Origin: a virus
Strand: one strand, 5' to 3'
IMG/VR virus record: IMGVR_UViG_3300025759_000118
Coordinates: 1-56,184 of that record
DNA length: 56,184 nucleotides
Below the pieces are notes generated by a model. The model had not been told where the DNA came from and searched no databases. It worked only from the letters and a program-made list of their open reading frames with translations. Below, piece after piece: positions 49,000-56,184 of the stretch; position 1 is the stretch's first letter, and each line of letters opens with the position of its first letter. Made by a program: the position numbers and the translations under genes.

Positions 49000-49641
49000 A
49001 TGACATATACTGAATTACAAAATTTAATACAAAGTTATTTAGAAAACTCTGAAACTACTTTTGTAGGAGATTTGCCTCAAATAATTAAACAAGCAGAAGA
49101 GAGAATACTCAAGTCTGTAAAACTACCTGTGTTTAGAAAAAATGTTTCAGGTGTTTTTACTTCAGGTAATCAGTTTTTATCTACACCATCTGACTTTTTA
49201 GATAACTTTTCTTTAGCTGTAATCTCTAATAATAGTATGGACTTCTTGTATTTTAGAGATGTAAACTTTATTAGAGAGGCATATCCAAATACAACAACAC
49301 AAGGTATTCCAAAAAATTATGCACTATACGATGATAATTCCTTTATTGTTGGTCCTGTTCCTGACCAGAATTATTCAGTTGAATTACACTACTTTTACCG
49401 CCCTACCTCAATAACAGCAGGCGGAGGAAGTGGCACTACATGGTTATCAACAAATGCTTCAAATGCTTTGTTATATGGCTGTCTAATAGAAGCTTATGTC
49501 TATATGAAGGGTAATCGAGAGATGCAAGCTGAATACGAAAAAAGATATTTTCAAGCTATATCAAGATTACAAAATCTTGGTGAAGCAGACAATACTATTG
49601 ATACATATAGCAATGGTACATTTACGAGGGAAAGAACATAA
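49000..49641 (+). CDS. Tail / connector protein
   Basis: A 213-residue protein starting at ATG 49000. It opens MTYTELQNLIQSYLENSE and has IIKQAEERILKSVKLPVFRK, a pattern of podovirus connector and tail-tube-associated proteins. Later HYFYRPTSI and a helix with EAYVYMKGNREMQAEYEKRY are also typical. Probably part of the neck between adaptor and tail. Confidence 0.6.
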   Translation: MTYTELQNLIQSYLENSETTFVGDLPQIIKQAEERILKSVKLPVFRKNVSGVFTSGNQFLSTPSDFLDNFSLAVISNNSMDFLYFRDVNFIREAYPNTTTQGIPKNYALYDDNSFIVGPVPDQNYSVELHYFYRPTSITAGGGSGTTWLSTNASNALLYGCLIEAYVYMKGNREMQAEYEKRYFQAISRLQNLGEADNTIDTYSNGTFTRERT

Positions 49642-49931
49642 TGATAAGCGTAGATTCAAAACCAGAAGTAGGCAGCGTGAATGTTGTAGCTACAGAAAAC
49701 AAAGGATTAAGTCCTGAATATTGGACTGAAAGAATACTTGAAAGATTAATTTCTATTAGTGATAGTGCAGACCCAATGGTTAAAGCACAAGCTGATGCTT
49801 TTAGAAATAGTATTGCTCAAGTTATTTTAATATACATGAGACAGGCTATAGCTTCTGATAGAAGCACAGTAGCAGGTCTGTTAGAAAAACAAGGTCATAA
49901 AGATATGGCTGATATTATAAGGAGGCTGTAA
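49641..49931 (+). CDS. Small helical tail-module protein
   Basis: A 96-residue helical protein. It overlaps the previous stop (TAATG) and the next start. Segments ERILERLISISDSADPMVKA and FRNSIAQVILIYMRQAIASD suggest a helical bundle. Small proteins in this position are common; role unknown. Confidence 0.5.
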   Translation: MISVDSKPEVGSVNVVATENKGLSPEYWTERILERLISISDSADPMVKAQADAFRNSIAQVILIYMRQAIASDRSTVAGLLEKQGHKDMADIIRRL

Positions 49932-50362
49932 TGGCAATATCTCAAGCGATGTGTACATCATTTAAAAAAGAACTTTTAGAAGGTGTACATAATTTTAAAA
50001 ACTCAGGCGGTAGTACATTTAACTTAGCTCTATATACAAGTAGTGCTTCTTTAGATGCAGCTACTACTGCATACACTACAAGTAATGAAGTATCTGGTTC
50101 AGGCTATACTGCTAAGGGTGGAGCTTTAACTAGGGTAGACCCAACTACATCTGGTACTACTGCATTTACTGACTTTGCAGATTTAACTTTTAGTAGTTCA
50201 ACTATTACTGCTAATGGTGCATTGATATTTAATGATAGTGCATCAGGCGACCCTGCAGTTGCAGTATTAGCTTTTGGTGGAGATAAGACTTCTACTAATG
50301 GAGACTTCACAATTCAATTTCCAACAGCAGACGCTTCAAACGCAATTATTAGAATAGCTTAA
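49931..50362 (+). CDS. Virion surface protein
   Basis: A 143-residue beta-rich protein (FNLALYTSSASLDAATTAYT, then TFSSSTITANGALIFNDSAS). It is a type often found among tail genes of marine phages and thought to be a small tail or head-fibre component. Overlaps both neighbours by one base (TAATG). Confidence 0.55.
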   Translation: MAISQAMCTSFKKELLEGVHNFKNSGGSTFNLALYTSSASLDAATTAYTTSNEVSGSGYTAKGGALTRVDPTTSGTTAFTDFADLTFSSSTITANGALIFNDSASGDPAVAVLAFGGDKTSTNGDFTIQFPTADASNAIIRIA

Positions 50363-51597
50363 TGGCATTAGTTCTTAACGATAGAGTTAAGGAAACAACA
50401 ACCACAACAGGCACAGGCACAGTAAATTTAGCAGGTGCTGAGACAGGTTTTGAATCCTTTGTAGCAGGTATAGGTAATTCCAATACTTGTTATTATGCTA
50501 TCGTTCATCAAACTGCAGATGAGTTTGAAGTTGGATTAGGAACAGTCACCGATGCAACTCCAGATACTTTAGCGAGAACTACAGTTATTAGTAGTTCTAA
50601 CTCTGACTCCGCAGTAAATTTTTCTGCAGGAACTAAAGATGTATTTTGTACTTTACCTGCAAGTAAATCTTTATTTGCAGATGCTTCTGGTAATGTTGGA
50701 ATCGGTAATTCTAGTCCAGCAGAAAAACTAGATGTAAGTGGAGATATAAAAGCAACAAAAATTGGTGCTGGTATAAGTCCTATAGTGCCTTGTGAGGTCC
50801 TCTCCACAGGTGCTACATCTACAGCATTACGAGTTCTTAAAAGCGGAAGTAATGATTCAACGCAGAACAACTTGTTTTCAGTCACAGAAATTTCAGGTCA
50901 TGGCAGATTAAGTATTCATAATTCTTCGCAAAGCGAATATATAAGACTTGATAGCAATGGTGATTCTTATTTTCTTGGTGGAAAGGTTGGTATTGGTACA
51001 GCTGCTCCAGACACAGAAGGATATACTTTTGCAGAGGATTTAGTTCTTAATGCAGGAGCTTCTGCTGATGATGGTGTAGGTCTTTCACTTCAATCTCAAT
51101 CTAGAAGATATGGTGTTATTGCCTTTGGAGATACTTCAGATACTAATGCAGGAGAACTTTGGTACGACCATAATACTAATAGTTTTAATATAAGAACTAA
51201 TAGTACACAGAGATTTGCATTAGACTCTGGTGGCAATGCAACATTCACAGGAAATGTGACAGCGTATGGAAGTGTTTCAGATGAAAGACTAAAAGAAAAT
51301 ATTAAAGTTATAGAAAACCCTATTGAAAAAATAAAAGATTTAAAAGGTGTCACTTTTACTTACAAAAAAGATGGAGAAAAAAGTACAGGACTTATAGCAC
51401 AAGATTTAGAAAAAGTATTACCAGAGGCAGTATATACCTCCGAAACTATAGCAGACGAAAGAGAAGACGAAGAATCAGAAGAACACTTAGCTATTCGTTA
51501 TGGCAATACAGTAGGTTTATTAGTAGAAGCTATTAAAGAACAACAAGAACAAATAGAAACTCTTACAGCTAAAGTAAAAGAACTAGAGGATAAATAA
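50362..51597 (+). CDS. Tail fibre with C-terminal endosialidase-type chaperone (Peptidase S74)
   Basis: A 411-residue protein. The N-terminal 100 residues form a beta domain, then come repeated 'GNVGIGNSSPAEKLDVSG' and 'GKVGIGTAAPDTEG' units typical of fibre shafts. The last 105 residues are an intramolecular chaperone: SDERLKENIKVIENPIEKI, LKGVTFTYKKDG, GLIAQDLEKVLPEAV and a long coiled coil. These domains trimerise the fibre and then cut themselves off before the Ser of the first motif. Confidence 0.85.
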   Translation: MALVLNDRVKETTTTTGTGTVNLAGAETGFESFVAGIGNSNTCYYAIVHQTADEFEVGLGTVTDATPDTLARTTVISSSNSDSAVNFSAGTKDVFCTLPASKSLFADASGNVGIGNSSPAEKLDVSGDIKATKIGAGISPIVPCEVLSTGATSTALRVLKSGSNDSTQNNLFSVTEISGHGRLSIHNSSQSEYIRLDSNGDSYFLGGKVGIGTAAPDTEGYTFAEDLVLNAGASADDGVGLSLQSQSRRYGVIAFGDTSDTNAGELWYDHNTNSFNIRTNSTQRFALDSGGNATFTGNVTAYGSVSDERLKENIKVIENPIEKIKDLKGVTFTYKKDGEKSTGLIAQDLEKVLPEAVYTSETIADEREDEESEEHLAIRYGNTVGLLVEAIKEQQEQIETLTAKVKELEDK

Positions 51598-52346
51598 TGG
51601 CAATCCCTGCAAGTGGTCAAATAACTATGGGTACAATACAAAGCGAATGGGGTGGTAGTAGTCCTATTAGTTTGAACGAGTATTATTCTGGCAGTCTAGC
51701 TTCTAATAGTACCTCTAGTAGTGTTAGTCCTACTGTAGGTACTCTTACTACTAGTATTTATACTCCGGGTGGAAAAGGTTATGCTGCTTTCACCACATAT
51801 TACAGAGCATCTGGTTTTAGAAATACTAATATACAGTATTCCACTATACTAGTAGGTACAACATTAGGCTCAGGTTCTGCAACATGGACAACTACATCAG
51901 GTATAGACCAAGTAGGAAATGCAGGACAAATACCTTCTTCTGGTGCTATACAAATGAATCATTTTAGAGGAACTAATGGTTCTGCAACATCAAGCAATTT
52001 AGTTTCTTATGGATTCCAAGTTTATCAAAGTAGTGGAAACCCTTCTGGACCTTGGAGTACATCTGTACAAATTTGGATTTCAGGTCATTATGGTACTAAT
52101 GGCTCTGGGAGTAATTGGAGTAATGTTCCTTTTCGTTGGATAGACTCTCCTGCTAAAGGTGGAGTTGCTGCTACTAGATGGTATGGCTCAGATTCTCATT
52201 CAAGTAATGGTAGTAATACAGGTAAGAGTAATATTTCTCATGATACTTTTCCAAATATTGGTGCTTGTACAAGATATATATATAACACTAATATAAGTCC
52301 ATCAGTCTCAATGTCTGGAACATGGACCTTAACTGTACAACGATAG
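51597..52346 (+). CDS. Tail protein, Gly/Ser-rich
   Basis: A 249-residue protein opening IPASGQITMGTIQSEWGG, a start common in small tail-tip proteins of marine phages. The rest is Gly/Ser/Thr/Asn-rich with Trp residues and no charged helices, typical of a beta-structured receptor-facing protein. Overlaps its neighbours. Confidence 0.55.
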   Translation: MAIPASGQITMGTIQSEWGGSSPISLNEYYSGSLASNSTSSSVSPTVGTLTTSIYTPGGKGYAAFTTYYRASGFRNTNIQYSTILVGTTLGSGSATWTTTSGIDQVGNAGQIPSSGAIQMNHFRGTNGSATSSNLVSYGFQVYQSSGNPSGPWSTSVQIWISGHYGTNGSGSNWSNVPFRWIDSPAKGGVAATRWYGSDSHSSNGSNTGKSNISHDTFPNIGACTRYIYNTNISPSVSMSGTWTLTVQR

Positions 52347-52579
52347 TGGTTGAAAAAGCAGAAGATATTACTTATTACGAAGAAACTATAACTGATGGTA
52401 CTGTTGTTTTTCGCTGTGATTATAAAGGTGTTGCTATTCGATATGAAAAGTCTATGTTCGATGGAATGACAGAATTACAGATTCAACAACATTTTTTTCA
52501 ACATATAAATTTTGAAATAGAAGAAACTGTTTACGATATATATAAACACGCAGAAAGAAAAACAAGTGAGGAAATATAA
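52322..52579 (+). CDS. Small tail-module protein, unknown
   Basis: Up to 85 residues. The ATG at 52322 lies inside the previous gene; a GTG at 52346 that shares the TAG stop base is an equally good start. The product is acidic with YYEETITDGTVVFRCDYKGV and a helical C-terminus. Family not recognised. Confidence 0.45.
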   Translation: MDLNCTTIVVEKAEDITYYEETITDGTVVFRCDYKGVAIRYEKSMFDGMTELQIQQHFFQHINFEIEETVYDIYKHAERKTSEEI

Positions 52580-53280
52580 TGACAGTCCGATATGATTTTG
52601 TATTAGTGCCAGAAACTCTTAAAGTAATTGATGGTGAATTTCAAATAGTAGTAGTTGAAGGCAAACAGGGAGATGTAGTTTCTAGAACAGAAAAATCAGA
52701 AATAAATGAAATAGGAAAACAAACTTTTGATACTGAAAGTTCAAACATACTTAAAACTCCAAGTGCATTTTCTCTTTTAGGAGGCAGTATAGAAGTTTCT
52801 TTAAGTTGGGAAGATGATGACATTACTGAGTCTGATATACAAAGACTAAACGAATTGACTGAAAATGATTATTTAAAAAATGGCTCTTTTACAGAAACAA
52901 GTGTTGAAGAAGCTATGGCTAACAAAAGTTATAAAGCTACTTATGCTTTTGGTAATAATTACGAAACTTTACAAGAGAAAGGTTTTTCTTGGGGATTGTA
53001 TGCTAAATATGCAGAAGTAAAAGCAACCCAAGACAATACCAGATTAATTTGTTTTCAACCTATAGTTGAAGGATATTATGGCAGTATTCTAGATATAGGA
53101 GTTGGCGAAACTAAAACGATTAATAAATCTGATAATTTAATGTATTTATTTTTTTCCCAGAATTGTTCTATAGATGGTACACAAATGAATCAGTATGATG
53201 TTAAAAGATTAAATAGTTCTTCGGTAAATATTAGAAATGAATCAGAAGCTACTGCAAGAATCATGGTATATAGGAGGTAA
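52579..53280 (+). CDS. Tail-module protein, unknown
   Basis: A 233-residue protein overlapping the previous stop (TAATG). The first 85 residues are beta-rich and charged, the middle has ESDIQRLNELTENDYLKNGS, and the end has YYGSILDIGVGETKTINKSD. The N-terminal part could be a small tail-chaperone-like domain. Not recognised. Confidence 0.45.
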   Translation: MTVRYDFVLVPETLKVIDGEFQIVVVEGKQGDVVSRTEKSEINEIGKQTFDTESSNILKTPSAFSLLGGSIEVSLSWEDDDITESDIQRLNELTENDYLKNGSFTETSVEEAMANKSYKATYAFGNNYETLQEKGFSWGLYAKYAEVKATQDNTRLICFQPIVEGYYGSILDIGVGETKTINKSDNLMYLFFSQNCSIDGTQMNQYDVKRLNSSSVNIRNESEATARIMVYRR

Positions 53281-53285
53281 TAAAT

Positions 53286-54137
53286 ATGGCATGGAATTTA
53301 AAGAAAATATATAAATACAGCAGAGATGTATTTGAAGCAGACCATGGAGCAATTCTTGTAGAAGATGACTCTGGTGAAGAAAGATTAGATGTTCTTCAAG
53401 GTATGTATAGGGAATTTGGTTTTCCTTCTAATCTTAAAGCTTTAATTAAGTGGTTTAAAAGTCCAAAAGAAAGAAGAAAGATTTTTATGGGTACTGACTA
53501 TAATGAAGAAAGTTTTGTTAAGGAAGAAGTAGTTTCAAAGTTATCAGATGTAGAATACTTACAATCTTTACCACCAAATACTGTTGGTGGTCATTTAGGA
53601 AACTTATTTAAAAATTGGTCAATAGAAGAATTATACGAAAAAAGATACCTAGAAGTCGAAGAAGATGAAGAATCTTTTCTTAAAGGCAGTTTTGGCACAG
53701 AAATAAGAACTAACATCTCAAGACATTTATTTTTGTGGCACGATATGTTTCATATTTTATTTAGATATGATACTTCTATTTTTGGAGAAGCATTAGTACA
53801 GAAAGTTACTTGTAAAGCTGTACCTAGTTGGGCACCAACTTATGTAGCTTTTATAGTGACACTTAAAGTTGCTTGGCGTACTAAATCATTAATGCCTTTT
53901 AAAGCTTTTAAAGAAGCGGGTAAGTTAGGTGAGGCAGCCGATAAAAAAGATTTAATTTGTCGTAGTCCTTTATCTTTATTAGAAAGAGATATAGAAGAAG
54001 TAAGAGAAGAATTTGATATAGGTGTTCCTATTGAATTTTTAAAATGGTCAAAAAAACACCCAGACATTTTTAGAGGCGATTGCATACACCCAGAATATGA
54101 ACAGGATTTAATATGGCACAAAGCAGAATCAATTTAA
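53286..54137 (+). CDS. coq4: COQ4-like ubiquinone biosynthesis protein
   Basis: A 283-residue protein with a GGAGGTAATAAAT site. The COQ4 signature is complete: LPPNTVGGHLGNLF near 95-108, then RHLFLWHDMFHILFRYDTSI with the metal motif His152-Asp153-x-x-His156-x11-Glu168. A C-terminal DIEEVREEFDIGVP resembles the usual 'VR--LGI' ending. COQ4 binds a metal and acts in ubiquinone synthesis at the membrane, in removing and replacing the C1 group of the ring. It lies among tail genes, an odd place for a metabolic gene. The first 90 residues are also of the family's style. Confidence 0.75.
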   Translation: MAWNLKKIYKYSRDVFEADHGAILVEDDSGEERLDVLQGMYREFGFPSNLKALIKWFKSPKERRKIFMGTDYNEESFVKEEVVSKLSDVEYLQSLPPNTVGGHLGNLFKNWSIEELYEKRYLEVEEDEESFLKGSFGTEIRTNISRHLFLWHDMFHILFRYDTSIFGEALVQKVTCKAVPSWAPTYVAFIVTLKVAWRTKSLMPFKAFKEAGKLGEAADKKDLICRSPLSLLERDIEEVREEFDIGVPIEFLKWSKKHPDIFRGDCIHPEYEQDLIWHKAESI

Positions 54138-54355
54138 GATGGAACTTTCCTATTGCTCAAGTAGCGATTAAGAAAATAAAATCAGTATATAAAGAAAAAG
54201 GTTTATTAGAATCCATAGCATATGTAATTGCTATAGTAATTGGATTTAAAGTTGTAGTTATCAATGGATTTATTTATTTAATAAATTATTTATTTTTGAC
54301 CGACATTAAATATGGACCTGTTCTCTATTATATTTTTGGAGTTCAATTAATTTAG
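54113..54355 (+). CDS. Small membrane protein, two helices; possible holin
   Basis: An 80-residue protein overlapping the COQ4-like gene. After a basic N-terminus (about 28 residues), two hydrophobic helices follow (SIAYVIAIVIGFKVVVINGF and YLINYLFL…VLYYIFGVQLI). Size and layout suit a class II-type holin, which the window otherwise lacks; alternatively it may tether the COQ4-like protein to the membrane. Both ideas are inference. Confidence 0.45.
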   Translation: MAQSRINLRWNFPIAQVAIKKIKSVYKEKGLLESIAYVIAIVIGFKVVVINGFIYLINYLFLTDIKYGPVLYYIFGVQLI

Positions 54356-55090
54356 ATGTTTGGATTAAGTGCATTTGCACAAGCACCTTTTGCATCTTTA
54401 GGAACATCAACAGGTCCTAATGTAGTAATAGCTGTTGCAACAAATGTAGGAGTTATGTCTGTAGGCACAGTTGTAGCAAGTGCAAGTGCAAGAATACATG
54501 AAGATATTTCTGGATTACAAGCAACAACTTCAGTAGGAACTACTACATTTACAGCTACTACGACACCGCCTATAACAGGAGTATCAGCAACAAGTTCTGT
54601 TGGTAATTTACAAAATACTGCAGGTGCAGTTGTAAGCGTAGCAAATACTATTGATACCGACACTATTACAGGAACAACAGCAGTAGGAAACGCAGTTGTA
54701 TTTGGTGGTGCAGTTCAAGGAGTTTCTTCTGATGCTAAAGTATCTGCACTAGGAGATGAAACAATAACTGCTGATTGTAATGTGACTGCAGCACAAATAG
54801 GGAGTGTATCTGCTACTACAGCTTTAGGTAATGAATCTTTAATTACAGAAAACAATATTGTACCTACAGGTGTATCAGCAACATCTGCTATAGGAAGTGA
54901 AACAATAATTGCAAAAGCAGTTGTAGAAGTTAGCGGTGTTGCAGCTTCGGTTTCAATAGGTAATGTAAGAATTTGGAGTAGAGTTGATGATGACCAAAGT
55001 TCAAACTTTACACCAGTTAGTGATTCACAAACTCCTTCTTGGAGTACAGTAAATGATTCTCAAAGTCCAGATTGGAATGAGGTCGCATAA
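54356..55090 (+). CDS. Repetitive virion protein
   Basis: A 244-residue low-complexity protein made of about seven repeats of the form 'GVSATxSVGN' separated by 18-25 residues rich in Thr, Ala and Val, such as ISGLQATTSVGT, ITGVSATSSVGN and VSGVAASVSIGN. It suggests a beta-solenoid. The last 40 residues carry Trp-x-x-Val-x-Asp-Ser-Gln units (WSTVNDSQSPDWNEVA), an ending common in marine phage structural proteins. Confidence 0.6.
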   Translation: MFGLSAFAQAPFASLGTSTGPNVVIAVATNVGVMSVGTVVASASARIHEDISGLQATTSVGTTTFTATTTPPITGVSATSSVGNLQNTAGAVVSVANTIDTDTITGTTAVGNAVVFGGAVQGVSSDAKVSALGDETITADCNVTAAQIGSVSATTALGNESLITENNIVPTGVSATSAIGSETIIAKAVVEVSGVAASVSIGNVRIWSRVDDDQSSNFTPVSDSQTPSWSTVNDSQSPDWNEVA

Positions 55091-55105
55091 TCAAAGAGGT
55101 AAATT

Positions 55106-56184
55106 ATGCCAAGTTATGATAACGATTTAGTATTAACCGAACTAGCTACTGGAGAAGGTAGTGGTACATGGGGTGATACTACTAATGTAAATTTAGAGCT
55201 AATAGGAGAAGCTTTCTCTTATGGCACAGGTGCAACTTTTGGAAGTGATGCTGACCAAACTGTCACAGTAAATCAAGCTTCGCACTTATATAGAAGAATG
55301 TTTATCTTAGTCACTTCTACTCCTTCATTAAGTGCAACAAGAACCTTAACTATAAATCCAACTACGATTTCTAAAATGATGTTAATAAGAAATGGAACAT
55401 CAGGAAATCAATCAATAATAATTAAGCAAGGCTCAGGTGCAACAGTCACTATTCCAAATGGTATGACAAAAATGGTTGTGCTTGATGGAGCAGGTTCTGG
55501 TGCTGCAGTTATAGATTGTTTAGATTATGTAAGCTTATCTTCTAATGCAACTATAGGCGGAGTCACTCCTATTAGTGCAGACAGTACCACAACATTTACT
55601 AATAAAACTTTTGATGCAGATGCAACGGGTAATAGCTTAACTAATGTAGAAGATGCCAATATCAAATCAGGTGCTGCAATAGATGCTGCAAAAATTGCCA
55701 ACGGAAATGTTAGCAACACAGAGTTTCAATATTTAGATGGCGTAACATCTGCTATACAAACTCAACTTAATGCAAAAGGGGATATTACAGGAGTAACTGC
55801 AGGTAGTAATTTAACAGGAGGTGGCACTTCTGGTACTCCAACTTTAGCTCTATCAGCTAATCCAAGTGTCACAACAGTCACCGCATCTAGCACAATTACA
55901 GGACAGATAAGCAATAATAGTTCTTATGGATTTATGTCCTCAATATCAGGCGGTGCAAATCGAGCACCTGATGTTTTAAAACGAGATTACTCAACTCCGC
56001 CAACAGGATTAGGCACAGCAGCTACAGGATATTTTTGGCATCCATTAGCAACAACAGTAAGGTATGGCTACAATGGAACAAGTGTCACAGGAAACTATAT
56101 AACATTGCCTGCAGGCACATGGTATCTAAGAGGCTCGGCTTCTTTAGGAAGGTATGCAAGTGATACTGCAGATACAACTTATAT
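55106..56184 (+). CDS. Tail fibre protein (5' part, runs off window)
   Basis: Begins at ATG 55106 after AGAGGTAAATT and is open to the last base, so at least 359 residues. The start, SYDNDLVLTELATGEGSGTW followed by GDTTNVNLELIGEAF, is a fibre N-terminal domain common in marine podoviruses. A shaft of the kind 'TTFTNKTFDADATGN' and 'EFQYLDGVTSAIQTQLNAKG' follows, and then a beta-rich head domain begins. It is probably the main adsorption fibre; the receptor-binding end is outside the window. Confidence 0.75.
   Translation, partial: MPSYDNDLVLTELATGEGSGTWGDTTNVNLELIGEAFSYGTGATFGSDADQTVTVNQASHLYRRMFILVTSTPSLSATRTLTINPTTISKMMLIRNGTSGNQSIIIKQGSGATVTIPNGMTKMVVLDGAGSGAAVIDCLDYVSLSSNATIGGVTPISADSTTTFTNKTFDADATGNSLTNVEDANIKSGAAIDAAKIANGNVSNTEFQYLDGVTSAIQTQLNAKGDITGVTAGSNLTGGGTSGTPTLALSANPSVTTVTASSTITGQISNNSSYGFMSSISGGANRAPDVLKRDYSTPPTGLGTAATGYFWHPLATTVRYGYNGTSVTGNYITLPAGTWYLRGSASLGRYASDTADTTY

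Noticed and set aside
1-56184. tRNA genes, an integrase and an attachment site
   Set aside because: I looked for T-arm-like words, integrase motifs and flanking repeats by eye and found none; a tRNAscan-SE run would be decisive for tRNAs.

Overview
The window looks like most of one genome, or one long contig, of a tailed phage with a podovirus-type virion that infects a marine Gram-negative bacterium. I see a P22-like order of small and large terminase, large portal, scaffold, major capsid protein, a gp4-like adaptor and a gp10-like tail hub. It also has Rz/Rz1-type spanins, lipoproteins and a CsgG outer-membrane pore, all of which imply a host with an outer membrane. Genes are tightly packed with ATG/TGA overlaps and strong GGAGG ribosome-binding sites in the early block. 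Base composition is AT-rich, most of all in the virion genes. I found no integrase, DNA polymerase, RNA polymerase or tRNA gene. Both ends are cut inside genes (csgG on the left, a tail-fibre gene on the right), so the genome is at least slightly longer than the window. The host is not determined.

Layout. (1) 1-3.5 kb, + strand: a CsgG/curlin-like/FecR/lipoprotein cluster followed by the lysis genes (inner and outer spanin, GH24 endolysin). (2) 3.5-18.7 kb, + strand: tail hub and internal virion proteins, ending in a 2648-residue polyvalent ejection-type protein. (3) 18.85-35.7 kb, mostly - strand: the early block. It has a PD-(D/E)XK nuclease, an HNH/Ref-like nuclease, an SSB-like protein, a Sak3-like annealing protein with a Cas4/RecB-type exonuclease, a divergent + strand primase-helicase, a ribbon-helix-helix protein, an ADP-ribosyltransferase-like protein, and a MoxR ATPase / coiled-coil protein / VWA-metallopeptidase set. 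(4) 35.8-56.2 kb, + strand: packaging, head, basic small proteins, tail and fibre genes, with a 2OG-Fe(II) oxygenase and a COQ4-like ubiquinone-biosynthesis protein among them.

The most striking signal is non-coding. Four leaders in the early block (near 35.2, 34.7, 33.5 and 30.75 kb, all on the - strand) each fold into the full type III hammerhead ribozyme layout: NUH cleavage triplet, CUGAUGA box and GAAA box. Their three helices differ in sequence but stay paired. Each sits 27-40 nt upstream of a start codon with a GAGGT-type ribosome-binding site. They would cut the early transcript into defined gene units.

A second signal is a 24-bp near-palindrome (half-site GAAAATATTACY) repeated about eleven times between 18.7 and 35.8 kb, both between genes and inside them, where it often encodes Glu-Asn-Ile-Thr. 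It looks like a dispersed operator. The gap at 28.7-29.2 kb holds two DnaA boxes, several hairpins and one of these palindromes, and is the best candidate for a replication origin.
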